Notes under the pieces: model-generated
What the model was told of the DNA's origin: nothing
Databases searched by the model: none
What the model saw: only the letters and a program-made list of their open reading frames with translations
NCBI RefSeq assembly: GCF_905397435.1
Contig: NZ_CAJPVI010000029.1
Span: 54,004-118,003 of the forward strand
Length of the DNA: 64,000 nucleotides
Reading direction: 5' to 3'
Origin: Cupriavidus numazuensis
Lineage (GTDB): Bacteria > Pseudomonadota > Gammaproteobacteria > Burkholderiales > Burkholderiaceae
Part shown: positions 52,787 through 61,268 of the stretch, one piece after another
Position numbering within the stretch: the stretch's first letter is position 1
Layout of the letters: the number at the start of each line of letters is the position of its first letter
Made by a program: the position numbers and the translations under genes

Positions 52787-54028
52787 TCAATCCCTGCTCA
52801 AGATGTGGACGGCCAGTGCCGCCTCTTCGATGCCTTGCATCCCGCCGCCGTTCTCCTGAATCGCATGGCGGGCGCCCTGCACCTGACGCGCACCGGCCTC
52901 GCCACGCAGTTGCGTGACCAGTTCGTAGAGCTGGCCGATGCCCGTGGCACCCAGCGGATGCCCTTTCGACTCCAGTCCACCAGAGGTATTGATGGGAATG
53001 CGGCCGCCGATCGTGAATTCGCCGCGCTCGGCGGCAGGCCCACCCTGGCCCAACGGCACCAGCCCGAGGTTTTCGGCCTGGATGATTTCCCCCATGGCCG
53101 ATGCGTCGTGCACCTCGGCAACATCCATGTCTTCGGGGCTCAAACCGGCTTGCTCATAGGCTTGCAGGGCAGTCAGGCGCCCGATGTTCTTCTCGGGTTC
53201 GTCGATGCGCCGATGCGTGAAACTGCGCATCACGCTTGCTGCAACGCGGATGCAACGCTTGCGATTCGCACCGATGCGCTGCAACCCGTCTTCGGTGCAG
53301 AGAATCACGGCGGCCGCACCGTCCGTGACCGGCGCGCACATCGGCAGCGTGATCGGGTACGTGATCGGCGGCGCCGCGAGCACCTCGTCGATGGTGAACG
53401 GCTTGCGAAACTGCGAAAGCGGGTTGTGCACCGAGTGCCCGTGGTTCTTTGCAGAAACCGCCGCGATCTGGCGCTGCGTCGTGCCGTATGTCTTCATGTG
53501 ATAGCGGCACATCGCGGCATAGATCGACATGAAGCGGCTGTAGGGCCGATCGGATTCCGAGCCGGGCGGCGGCTCGACGCCCTCGCCCAGCCTCACCAGG
53601 TTCGCGAAGTTTTCGTCGATGCGCGACACATCCCACCCGCCCTCGAACACCGCGAAGGACTTCGCCTTGTCCGGCACGTTCATCTTTTCCGCACCAAGCG
53701 CCAGTGCCACATCGCATGCGCCGGCCCTCAGGCTTTGCACCGCGAGATGCACAGCGGTACTGCCTGACGCGCACGCATTCTCGACGTTGAATACCGGGAT
53801 GCCTTCCAGCCCGATCTTGCTGAAAACCACCTGACCCGGAATCGCCGTCTGGCCCTGAAGCGAGCCATTCGTGATGCCGGCGTAGAATGCCGTGCCAATG
53901 GCATCGGCACTGCAACCGGCGTCGTGCAGCGCACCGCGCAGCGCCTCGCCCGCCAGGTCCTCGATGCCGCGTTCGAGGTGCCGGCCAAACACCGTCATGG
54001 CGATACCGGCAATGTAGATGTTGCTCAT
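52787..54028 (-). CDS. SCP2-type thiolase
   Basis: A 413-residue thiolase of the SCP2/lipid-transfer branch. The acyl-accepting Cys86 lies in NVENACASGS and His357 in SKGHPLGATG, but the second active-site cysteine of classical thiolases is replaced by the QENGGGMQG stretch, as in SCP2-type members. These enzymes cleave or condense branched and steroid-like acyl-CoA, often with partner proteins. The ATG at 54028 with GAGG upstream is preferred to an extension overlapping the ligase gene. It is coupled to a ligase and acyl-CoA dehydrogenase genes. Confidence 0.9.
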   Translation of the reverse strand: MSNIYIAGIAMTVFGRHLERGIEDLAGEALRGALHDAGCSADAIGTAFYAGITNGSLQGQTAIPGQVVFSKIGLEGIPVFNVENACASGSTAVHLAVQSLRAGACDVALALGAEKMNVPDKAKSFAVFEGGWDVSRIDENFANLVRLGEGVEPPPGSESDRPYSRFMSIYAAMCRYHMKTYGTTQRQIAAVSAKNHGHSVHNPLSQFRKPFTIDEVLAAPPITYPITLPMCAPVTDGAAAVILCTEDGLQRIGANRKRCIRVAASVMRSFTHRRIDEPEKNIGRLTALQAYEQAGLSPEDMDVAEVHDASAMGEIIQAENLGLVPLGQGGPAAERGEFTIGGRIPINTSGGLESKGHPLGATGIGQLYELVTQLRGEAGARQVQGARHAIQENGGGMQGIEEAALAVHILSRD

Positions 54029-54042
54029 GGTTGCCGCTCGCC

Positions 54043-55596
54043 TCAGATCCTGCGTTGCTGGCCCTGCCAGTACTGCTCGCGCAGATCTTTCTTCAGCACC
54101 TTGCCGACCAGGCTGCGCGGCAATGCTGCGACGAAGTCCACGGTCTTCGGCGCTTTGACGGAGCCGAGCTTGTCCTTGCACAACGCGACGAGTTCTTCCG
54201 CGCTCACGTTCTGGCCGACGTTGAGTTCCACAACCGCCTTCACGGCTTCGCCCCACGTGTCGTCGGGCACGCCGATCACCGCGCAATCCTGCACCGCCGG
54301 GTGCGCCCAGATGACCTGTTCGACTTCGCTCGGGTACACGTTGAAGCCGCCGCTGATGATCATGTCCTTCTTGCGGTCGGTGATGTGCAGATAGCCCTCG
54401 GCATCCAGGTGGCCGATGTCGCCGGTGTGCAGCCAGCCGTCGACAATGGTCTCCGCAGTCTTTTCGGGCGCCTTGAAGTAGCCCTTCATGATGAGATCGC
54501 CACGCACGCAGATCTCGCCAGTTGCCCCTTGCGGCAGCACCTCGCCCTGATCGTTCATGATCTCGACGCGAATCAGCGGGTTCGGTCGGCCCACCGAAGA
54601 CAGCCGTTCATCCGGCGCGATCTTCCCGTCCACAAAATGCTCGGCTGGCGTCAGGTAGGAAATCGACGCTGCAGCTTCGGTCTGCCCGTAACCGCCGGAC
54701 ATGATCGGACCGAACACCTCGATCGCGCGCTTGAGTTTCTCTACCGACATCGGCGCCGCACCATACATGAAGTACTTGACCGACGAAAAGTCACGCTGCT
54801 CGATGCCCGGAATATCGAGCAGGCGGTAGATGACCGTTGGCGGCAGGAAGAATTCCGTGACGCGGTGCTTCTCGATGGCGGACAACAGCAGACCGGGATC
54901 GGGCTTGGGCAGCACAACCACCGTGCCGCCGCGTGCGGTACACGGCAGAGACAACATGCCCGCCGTATGCGTCATCGGTGCTGCGGCAAGGTTCACCGGG
55001 CGCTGCGTGCCATATTGGAGCGCGATCATGAACTGCGCGAAATACGTCTGAAACGCGCGGTGCGAATTCATCACGCCCTTCGGTACGCCTGTCGTGCCGC
55101 CGGTCGCCGACAGCGTGACGATGTCGTCCATGTCGTAATCGACGCGCGGCATGGTCGTCGGCTGGCCAGCGCTCCACGTTTCCAGCGACGGTGCCCACGG
55201 CAGTTCGGCATCGATACACACCCACAGCTTGACCTTCGGCAGGCTGGCGCGCAGTCCTTCGATGATCGACGCGAAAGCCTGGGTAAAGAAGAGTGCCTCG
55301 CAATCGAAAGCGTCGAGCACGTACTGGTTCTCCGCAGGGGCATTGCGTCCGTTGACAGGGATGTACACCATCCCGGCGCGCCACATGCCGAGCGTGCAGC
55401 CCCAGCCAATCACGTCGTTGTCCGCCCATACCGCGGCCTTGGCTTCCTTCTCCAACCCGACCGCAAGCAGGCCGTGGGCGACGCGGCACGAAAGCTCCCC
55501 GATCTCCTGGAACGAGAAGCTGTGCTCATCCTGGATATAGGCGACACCGTGGGGATTGATGCGCCAGCCACGGTCAAAAAAGTCGATGATTGCCAT
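54043..55596 (-). CDS. AMP-forming acyl-CoA ligase
   Basis: A 517-residue ANL ligase, fatty-acid/aryl-CoA type. It has the P-loop SATGGTTGVPKG, GGYGQTEAAAS, WLHTGDIGHLDAEGY and the C-terminal lysine in GKVLKKDLRE. It should activate a carboxylic acid for the dehydrogenase and thiolase of this locus. AAAGGAA precedes the ATG. It differs in type and length from the synthetase at 11597-13603, so the two serve different acids. Confidence 0.93.
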   Translation of the reverse strand: MAIIDFFDRGWRINPHGVAYIQDEHSFSFQEIGELSCRVAHGLLAVGLEKEAKAAVWADNDVIGWGCTLGMWRAGMVYIPVNGRNAPAENQYVLDAFDCEALFFTQAFASIIEGLRASLPKVKLWVCIDAELPWAPSLETWSAGQPTTMPRVDYDMDDIVTLSATGGTTGVPKGVMNSHRAFQTYFAQFMIALQYGTQRPVNLAAAPMTHTAGMLSLPCTARGGTVVVLPKPDPGLLLSAIEKHRVTEFFLPPTVIYRLLDIPGIEQRDFSSVKYFMYGAAPMSVEKLKRAIEVFGPIMSGGYGQTEAAASISYLTPAEHFVDGKIAPDERLSSVGRPNPLIRVEIMNDQGEVLPQGATGEICVRGDLIMKGYFKAPEKTAETIVDGWLHTGDIGHLDAEGYLHITDRKKDMIISGGFNVYPSEVEQVIWAHPAVQDCAVIGVPDDTWGEAVKAVVELNVGQNVSAEELVALCKDKLGSVKAPKTVDFVAALPRSLVGKVLKKDLREQYWQGQQRRI

Positions 55597-55872
55597 TTAC
55601 GTATTCCTTTGGGTCAACAGCAGGTCGACGGCGTGGCGGGCCGCGCCCTCCGTGTACGGGTCGAAACGACCGGTGCGTCGGCCTTGCGTGTAGGGGTCGA
55701 AGCTGCCGGGCCGGGCGCTGTCGTTGTCGGTGTCGTTGTCGGCGTAAGCGTTCGAATCCCGTGCCGTGACTTCCGGCATGTCGATGTGGTCGGTGCGCAT
55801 CCATTGGAAGCCGTCGGTTGACAGCGCGCTTCCCACCATCACGACGGCGATTCCCACATGTTTGAGTTGCAT
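55597..55872 (-). CDS. Small exported protein with FDPYT repeats
   Basis: A 91-residue protein. The N-terminus resembles a signal peptide (KHVGIAVVMVGSALS), followed by an acidic stretch rich in Asp and Asn and two near repeats, GSFDPYTQG and GRFDPYTEG, spaced nine residues. AAGGAG lies just before the ATG, so it is probably real. Small exported proteins with DPYTDG-like repeats occur in Cupriavidus and relatives, from memory, without known function. Its stop directly abuts the start of the ligase gene. Confidence 0.75.
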   Translation of the reverse strand: MQLKHVGIAVVMVGSALSTDGFQWMRTDHIDMPEVTARDSNAYADNDTDNDSARPGSFDPYTQGRRTGRFDPYTEGAARHAVDLLLTQRNT

Positions 55873-55978
55873 GGTGAACTCCTTGCTTCACTGATTCCTG
55901 GCGCCCCGGGAAGACATCCGGGGCGCTCCTGTCCACGTTTTGCCGCGGCCTGACGACTCGATCAGTGCCGCGTGGCGG

Positions 55979-57112
55979 CTACAGCTGCGAGATCGTGGCG
56001 CGCGCCAGACCGCGTTGTTCCAGGAAGCCAAGCAGGTAACGGTGCCCGAACGCCTTGGAGCCCGAGGCAAAGCCAACCTTGGCGGTATCCCCGTCGAGGA
56101 GCTTGATCGCGCCGGCAGCCTGGAGAGCACCGGTCGAGATATACGCCGTGATGCCGTGCAGGGTTGCCCGTACCGCAGCAAGTTGGCCACGGCCGATTGC
56201 GAAGTCCACCGTGCGATGCACCGCGGTCCGCTCGCGCGGCGGCATGGCCGGCGTGGTCGAATCGACAAACTGTTTGAGGACCATGTCCTGCTGCTCGCGC
56301 GGCAAGTGCGCGTACTCCGCCTCCCACTTGTGGCCGAGCCCGTGCACCATTTGCATCACGTTGCTGTCGTAGAAGCCCACGCACGAGACGCAGCTGCGCA
56401 CGCGTGGATCGTGCTCGAAGTACACCGGCAGCGACGTGCCACTCCACGGCAGCGCAAACACAGGCTGCAGGAAGTCGGGCGAAGAGACGTTGAACGAAGC
56501 GTGCTTGTCATGCGGCACCAGCTTCTTTTCCCACAGGTAGCAAGCTTCCTGACGATAGGTATCGAAGATGGTCGCCGTGGAACCCACGCTCACGCCGGCG
56601 CCACCGCCCCGTGGCCCGCGCGCCAGGGTTGCCGTTTCCAGCGCGTCGACGCCCGGCGTCTCCAGCGCCAGCTCCGCTGCGATCTCTGCGAACGAGTACA
56701 TGTACGCATTCGACGGCGACACGAGCAGCCCGGCCTGCCGATAGAGCTCGCCGAACTGGTCGCGCACATTGCGCACGTAGCGCTGCTCCCCGGTGGTGTC
56801 GAGGTAATGGCATCCCGCCTTGAGCGCCGCCTCCACCGCCACGAGCCCGAAGTTGGAGAACGGCCCGACGGTGTTGCACACGACCTTGGCGCCGCGGAAC
56901 GCATTCACGAGCGCGTCGACGTTGTGCTCTGCCTCGATGATTTCGTAGTCGGCCGATTCAAGACGCACAACGCGCTGCGCCATCATTTCCTTCGTGCGGC
57001 CAGCGTTGCGTGCCACCGCCGTGAACGGGATGCTCTGGTCGATCAGCCAGTCCATGATCAACATGCCGGTGTAACCGCTTGCGCCATAAACGACGACGGG
57101 GTGCTTTGCCAT
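55979..57112 (-). CDS. Saccharopine dehydrogenase-like NAD(P)-binding protein
   Basis: A 377-residue protein of the saccharopine dehydrogenase/enoyl reductase-like family. The Rossmann motif is VVYGASGYTGMLIMDWL; then TVGPFSNFG and CHYLDTTGEQ, all typical. Members include trans-acting enoyl reductases and uncharacterised enzymes, so lysine metabolism is not implied. AGGAGA precedes the ATG. It is the first leftward gene from the double-TetR region, about 288 bases downstream of the predicted promoter. Confidence 0.9.
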   Translation of the reverse strand: MAKHPVVVYGASGYTGMLIMDWLIDQSIPFTAVARNAGRTKEMMAQRVVRLESADYEIIEAEHNVDALVNAFRGAKVVCNTVGPFSNFGLVAVEAALKAGCHYLDTTGEQRYVRNVRDQFGELYRQAGLLVSPSNAYMYSFAEIAAELALETPGVDALETATLARGPRGGGAGVSVGSTATIFDTYRQEACYLWEKKLVPHDKHASFNVSSPDFLQPVFALPWSGTSLPVYFEHDPRVRSCVSCVGFYDSNVMQMVHGLGHKWEAEYAHLPREQQDMVLKQFVDSTTPAMPPRERTAVHRTVDFAIGRGQLAAVRATLHGITAYISTGALQAAGAIKLLDGDTAKVGFASGSKAFGHRYLLGFLEQRGLARATISQL

Positions 57113-57378
57113 GGTTGTCTCCTGCTACTTCTGTTGTTGAGGGTTGGGTAATCAAACGTGAATCGATGCAGGGCGCGGCCTTGCGCGTCTGTCGATCCAA
57201 GCCGGCTTGTCATGTTTTGGCGAACGGAAAACGGCAATGACCTTCTTCCGTTTCCCCCCCCGAACTGCCGGTTCGTTCATCGCGCCTCAGCGAGGCATTG
57301 CGCATCCGAACCAGCACCGAGCAGATGAATTCATCGCCCTTATTGCGCAGTCGAGATTGACCACACAAACGTATGACT

Positions 57379-57435
57379 GGCCTACTACTTACGTTTTGTT
57401 GGCCTAATATTAGCGGTGAGACGGCCTACAATCAA
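57379..57435 (-). promoter_or_regulatory. Leftward promoter with 22-bp-spaced GGCCTA operators
   Basis: On the minus strand, TTGATT (57435-57430), 17 bases, TAATAT (57412-57407) form a good sigma-70 promoter. Three direct GGCCTA boxes start at 57379, 57401 and 57423, exactly 22 bases apart. One is inside the spacer, one abuts the -10 box on the transcription start side, and one lies in the early transcript. Binding there would repress the saccharopine-type and downstream genes. Confidence 0.65.
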
Positions 57436-57706
57436 GGAAGGGGAAGTTAGGGAAAACACTAGGCAGGCCGGCGTAATCGATACCGGGTTGATCCCATTTT
57501 GCGTATGGCAAGGCACAAGGCGGCGCGGTAGCGGACGCGATTTCAATGTGCAATCCGGCGCCGCAGGGGGGATCTGGAGCGATTGGCAGCAAAAGCAGGC
57601 GCAGGCGGTATCCCCTGTCCGCCCGAGTCGGAGATCGAGACAGGCGCTCCGCACATTCAAGCGTTCACTGCTCGCGCTCTCAGGCATGGAAGAGCCCGGC
57701 GGGGTT

Positions 57707-57734
57707 TTGCTCTTCCATCGAATAGGCCTATAAT
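57707..57734 (+). promoter_or_regulatory. Rightward promoter of the double-TetR gene with operator
   Basis: TTGCTC (57707-57712), 16 bases, TATAAT (57729-57734). The palindrome TAGGCCTA overlaps the -10 box and contains the same GGCCTA box as the leftward promoter (57725-57730). This suggests autorepression. The ribosome site AGGAGAG lies about 25 bases further on. Confidence 0.65.
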
Positions 57735-57770
57735 TTGCGGAAGTCTTGTGCTAGCTATAGGAGAGCCAAC

Positions 57771-59204
57771 GTGCAAAATGGCGCGGTCAAGCAGGGAACC
57801 CCTGCCCATTCCGAGGGAGCGAAACCCGAAGCGCAGCCGTCAACGCGACGAAATCGGGAACAGCGCATTCGGGAGATCATTGAAACCGCGCGCCAGGTGT
57901 TTCAGGAGGATGGGTATGCGGGGTTCGCGATACGTCGGGTCGCGGATCGCATGGGTATCACCCACGGCAATCTCCAGTACTACTTTCGAACGACAGAGGA
58001 ATTGCTTCGCACGGCGCTCCCGGCCTATATGAGCCAGGTCATGGAGGACTACACGGCGATCGCGAATCGTCCGGGCATGGGCGCGGCGCAACGTTGCGCC
58101 GCGCTGATCAATCGTATTTTCGAGAACATCAACGAGTCCGATCTGCCGAAGTTCATGGTGGAGATCTGGGCTTTCGCCTCGCATGAAGCCTATGTCGCGG
58201 AACTGGTGAGCGATATGCAGGCGCGGTTTCGAGGCATCTTTGCGAAGTTGTTGTCGGAACTGCACCCGACGTTGAGTAGCGAAGAGTGCCTGGTGCGTGC
58301 CGCCGTGATCATCGCGCAGATGGACGGCATGACGATATTCGCGTCCCACGGCGATTACCCGGGACGAGACTATGTCGAGTCAGTCCGCGTGGCGAAGCGC
58401 ACCGTAAAAATGCTGGTGAACGCGTCGACAAAGGTGCTGGAAAGCCAAATGCCACTGCGTCGTCCACGCATTCCTCACGGCAGTAGTGATGCCCCGGTCA
58501 GCGTCTTCGGATCTCATGGCGACACCCAGCCAGGGCTGTTGGATCTGCGGGTGCAGCCGTCGGCTCAGGACGCCTTCCATTACCGGCCAACAGCCCAGGG
58601 AAAGCGCAGGGAAATCAAGATCAACGAGATCGTCTCCATTGCTGCCAACCTGCTGGCGACGGAAGGCTATGCAAACTTCACCTTGGCACGGGTGGCGAGA
58701 GAGCTCGGCATCCTCCCATCAGCGCTTCAGAACTATTTCCCGACCCACGATGACCTGCTTCGCTCGACACTCGACGCGGTCGGGCGGGCTTATCTGGACC
58801 GCTACTCGGAGATTGGCAGACCGAGCGGCAAATCGCCGCTGGAACGCCTGTGCGAAATCGCCGCGGACGTCTTCGAGGAAGTCTGTATTCCCGGGGTGCA
58901 ACAACTCTGGATCGAGATGTTCGCGCTGGCTCAGCATTCGGATATCACGCGCGAACTTGTGGGAAGCGGCTACGCCGCCTACAGGGTGGTCTGCGCCAAT
59001 CTCATCCGGGAGATCGATGCGTCGGCGACGGCGCGCGAATGCCTCGCTCGCGCGACCCTTATCGCAGCCTTGGTTGACGGCGTAACGGTGCTGAGGTTTG
59101 GTGCGCAGAATCAGCCGGTGAGCGCGGACCGCGCGTTCGAGCTGATGATGGCGATGACGGTACTCATCGCGCAGGGACGCATGGCTACAAGCGACATGGT
59201 GTAG
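57771..59204 (+). CDS. Double TetR-family regulator (two fused TetR units)
   Basis: A 477-residue protein holding two complete TetR-like units in tandem. The first helix-turn-helix is at about 33-80 (IRRVADRMGITHGNLQYYF), the second at about 283-330 (LARVARELGILPSALQNYF), each followed by its own helical ligand domain. An ordinary TetR is about 200 residues and acts as a dimer; this one could be a built-in dimer. The start is GTG with AGGAGAG five bases upstream; an earlier TTG at 57735 lies at the -10 box and is rejected. It is divergent from the long leftward locus. Confidence 0.92.
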   Translation: MQNGAVKQGTPAHSEGAKPEAQPSTRRNREQRIREIIETARQVFQEDGYAGFAIRRVADRMGITHGNLQYYFRTTEELLRTALPAYMSQVMEDYTAIANRPGMGAAQRCAALINRIFENINESDLPKFMVEIWAFASHEAYVAELVSDMQARFRGIFAKLLSELHPTLSSEECLVRAAVIIAQMDGMTIFASHGDYPGRDYVESVRVAKRTVKMLVNASTKVLESQMPLRRPRIPHGSSDAPVSVFGSHGDTQPGLLDLRVQPSAQDAFHYRPTAQGKRREIKINEIVSIAANLLATEGYANFTLARVARELGILPSALQNYFPTHDDLLRSTLDAVGRAYLDRYSEIGRPSGKSPLERLCEIAADVFEEVCIPGVQQLWIEMFALAQHSDITRELVGSGYAAYRVVCANLIREIDASATARECLARATLIAALVDGVTVLRFGAQNQPVSADRAFELMMAMTVLIAQGRMATSDMV

Positions 59205-59216
59205 AGCAAAAAAGAA

Positions 59217-59268
59217 ATGCCGTACTGACACGGCATCGAAGGATCCCGGAGGAGATCAATCCGGGATC
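59217..59268 (+). terminator. Tandem hairpins after the double-TetR gene
   Basis: ATGCCGT (59217-59223) pairs with ACGGCAT (59230-59236); GATCCCGG (59242-59249) pairs with CCGGGATC (59261-59268). Both stems are perfect and start 13 bases after the stop. No T tract follows, so a classical intrinsic terminator is uncertain. Confidence 0.4.
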
Positions 59269-59332
59269 TGGGAGACGTAGCCAGCGCACGTCGCGCAATG
59301 GCATCGCATCGCAACGGGCACTGGTTTAAAGC

Positions 59333-59362
59333 GCCTCGGCGATGGCACACCAGCGCCGAGGC
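59333..59362 (-). terminator. Hairpin after the PhyH operon
   Basis: A perfect 9-base stem, GCCTCGGCG (59333-59341) and CGCCGAGGC (59354-59362), lies 17 bases beyond the PhyH stop on the minus strand, followed on that strand by GCTTTAAA. The short T run makes it a moderate candidate terminator of the MMPL-YCF48-PhyH transcript. Confidence 0.45.
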
Positions 59363-59378
59363 AACAACTTCGCTCGGT

Positions 59379-60209
59379 TCAGCGTACCTGCGTGAAATAA
59401 GCGGGCCGGTATGGCTCGCCTGGCGTCAGCGACGGATCGTTGAGTTCGCTAATGTCATAACCGAAGTTGCACCCACCAGTCGGCAGGGGCCGATAGAACA
59501 GATTGTCGCCGTGGAACCGGTAGACCAGCGTATGGCGGTCGGGACAGTCGGGGGTCACGGGAGCACCACCGTGCAGAGAGCCTGAGTGGAACAACAGCGC
59601 ATCGCCCGGCTCCAGATCCCAGGAAAGGACATCCCACGACGCAGGATCCTTCGCGCGCTCGGCTTCAATGTTGGGCAGTTGGGGCCAATCGGTATTGGCC
59701 CACAACGGCTTGGTGTGGTTGCTCGGGTCGTCGTAGGAGGTGCCGTTGTACTGAATGCCGAGATGGGAACCTCGCACGATCTCGAGCGCATTCTTGCGAG
59801 GGATCTTCTCGAAACAGGTCCAGATGTTGAGCATCTGCGGCCCGCTCATCGGATAGTACGAGGTGTCCTGGTGCCACGGCGACCGGCCGGCCCTGCCGCC
59901 CTTCTTGATGAAAATTTCCTCGCCGATCAACCACACATGCTCGGTGTCCCAGAGCGAAGCCACAAGTTCATCGAGTGCCAACGCCTTGACCGTCGCGACA
60001 TGCACATCGCGGTTGTCAAAGTTGCCGTAGTCGTTGAAATGCTCATCTGGCGTGCCTGCGAATGCGTAGCCGTGCTGCGCGCTCGGATGGGCGACGCCGT
60101 AGTCGAACGCCTCGCGCATCCGCTTGAGTTGCTCTGGGGAAAACAGGCCTCGTGCGATAGTGGCACCATCACGCGCCAATTCCAGCTTCATCTGCTCAGT
60201 CACTTGCAT
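59379..60209 (-). CDS. Phytanoyl-CoA dioxygenase (PhyH) family protein, second type
   Basis: A 276-residue Fe(II)/2-oxoglutarate oxygenase with metal ligands His113 and Asp115 in PWHQDT and His213 in SLHGGA, and Arg225 in PDRHTLVYR for 2-oxoglutarate. It is not a close copy of the PhyH at 48132-49010; the motif context and the tryptophan-rich middle differ. AGGAGA precedes the ATG. It is the last gene of the transcript that starts in the DUF1302 stump and MMPL genes, convergent with the double-TetR gene. Hydroxylation of a hydrophobic substrate is likely; identity is unknown. Confidence 0.9.
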   Translation of the reverse strand: MQVTEQMKLELARDGATIARGLFSPEQLKRMREAFDYGVAHPSAQHGYAFAGTPDEHFNDYGNFDNRDVHVATVKALALDELVASLWDTEHVWLIGEEIFIKKGGRAGRSPWHQDTSYYPMSGPQMLNIWTCFEKIPRKNALEIVRGSHLGIQYNGTSYDDPSNHTKPLWANTDWPQLPNIEAERAKDPASWDVLSWDLEPGDALLFHSGSLHGGAPVTPDCPDRHTLVYRFHGDNLFYRPLPTGGCNFGYDISELNDPSLTPGEPYRPAYFTQVR

Positions 60210-60265
60210 GTGAATCTCCTCTCACTTCATTGGTTACAACAGTCGCGAATATGTCGGCAGGAACG

Positions 60266-61237
60266 TTAGATCCCCGCCAGCACGCCATCTTTCGAGAACA
60301 AGATCGGCTTGCCACCGGCATCGATCAGCGTTGCGGTCAAGGCTGCCCGATCCGGACGCTGAGCGACTTCGAACGATGCGCCGTCGGCGCGCTGCTGCAT
60401 GACCAGTCCATCCAGTCCGACAGCAATCAGCCCGCTACCGGCGGCGATGAGACTGGTGATCGAACTCTTCGTCCCTGCCTTCAACGGCGACCAGGTCGCC
60501 CCGCCATCGCTGCTCTGGAACAGGCTGCCGAGCAGGCCGCCCACCACAATCCGGCCATCTGGCATCGCCACGCCCGACCACAGCGATCCCTTGCCGCCCG
60601 TGGCGAGGTAGTCCCAGTTGGCACCGCCATCGGTCGACTTGAGCACGATCCCCTGCTCTGCAGAGATGTAGAGCGCCCCCTTCTGATCCGCGAACACGTG
60701 GTACAGGTTGCGGTCGGCCTTGCCGCCATCCGGCGGCTTCGGCAGCGTCGTTTTGGTCCACGTCTTGCCGCCGTCATGGGTCTGCAGCATCAATGACCAT
60801 AGGCCGACCGCAATGCCTTCGCGGTCGTTGGTGAAGAGCACCGAGAACAGCGGCTGATCGGCCGTCGTGTCCATCCGTTGCTTTTCCCAGGTTTCGCCGC
60901 CATCGCGGGTCGCGAGAATCACGCCCCACTGCCCTACCACCCAGCCGTGCTTGTCATCGGTGAAAGTGACGGCGGACAGCGTGGCGGAGACCGGCACGCT
61001 GCGGGCTTGCCGATAGGTCTTGCCTTCGTCGTCGGAGAGCAGAACGATGCCGTGCTCGCCCACGGCAACAATGCGTTTGCCGGCGCGCGTGGCATCCAGC
61101 AGCATCATGTGCGTGGCAGCAGACCACGTGTGCGCGGGTTTCGCGGCCCACGTGGTGACCGTCCCTTTGGATGGCGTTTGTGCAAACGCCGCCGTGGCCG
61201 TACACAGCGCGATGCAGGTAACAAGAGTCTTGATCAT
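60266..61237 (-). CDS. YCF48-like/BNR-repeat exported protein
   Basis: A 323-residue beta-propeller protein related to plant and cyanobacterial YCF48. A signal peptide (ITLVTCIALCTATAAFAQ-like, here KTLVTCIALCTATAAFAQ) is followed by repeated blades with the pattern DGGxxWxxx (for example DGGKTWTKT, DGGANWDYL, DGGATWSPL). In many proteobacteria such genes stand with MMPL permeases and DUF1302/DUF1329 genes for breakdown of hydrophobic compounds, and the same set is seen here. It may act as a periplasmic scaffold. It lies 31 bases after the MMPL gene. Confidence 0.9.
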   Translation of the reverse strand: MIKTLVTCIALCTATAAFAQTPSKGTVTTWAAKPAHTWSAATHMMLLDATRAGKRIVAVGEHGIVLLSDDEGKTYRQARSVPVSATLSAVTFTDDKHGWVVGQWGVILATRDGGETWEKQRMDTTADQPLFSVLFTNDREGIAVGLWSLMLQTHDGGKTWTKTTLPKPPDGGKADRNLYHVFADQKGALYISAEQGIVLKSTDGGANWDYLATGGKGSLWSGVAMPDGRIVVGGLLGSLFQSSDGGATWSPLKAGTKSSITSLIAAGSGLIAVGLDGLVMQQRADGASFEVAQRPDRAALTATLIDAGGKPILFSKDGVLAGI

Positions 61238-61268
61238 GGCTGAGTCTCTGTAGTGACGCTCTCTCGCA

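Larger units (their letters stand above)
57113..57770. other. Divergent regulatory region
   Basis: This 658-base gap separates the leftward catabolic genes from the double-TetR gene. It holds a strong leftward promoter with a GGCCTA array, a rightward promoter overlapping the tetR leader, and a leftward leader of about 288 bases with no clear gene. Short frames in it lack ribosome sites and family likeness. Confidence 0.7.

Noticed and set aside
53887..55821. 644-codon plus-strand frame opposite the thiolase and ligase genes
   Set aside because: Antisense of strongly recognised genes; composition typical of shadow frames.
57385..57733. Short frames in the divergent regulatory gap
   Set aside because: They overlap the promoter and operator boxes, lack ribosome sites and resemble nothing known.
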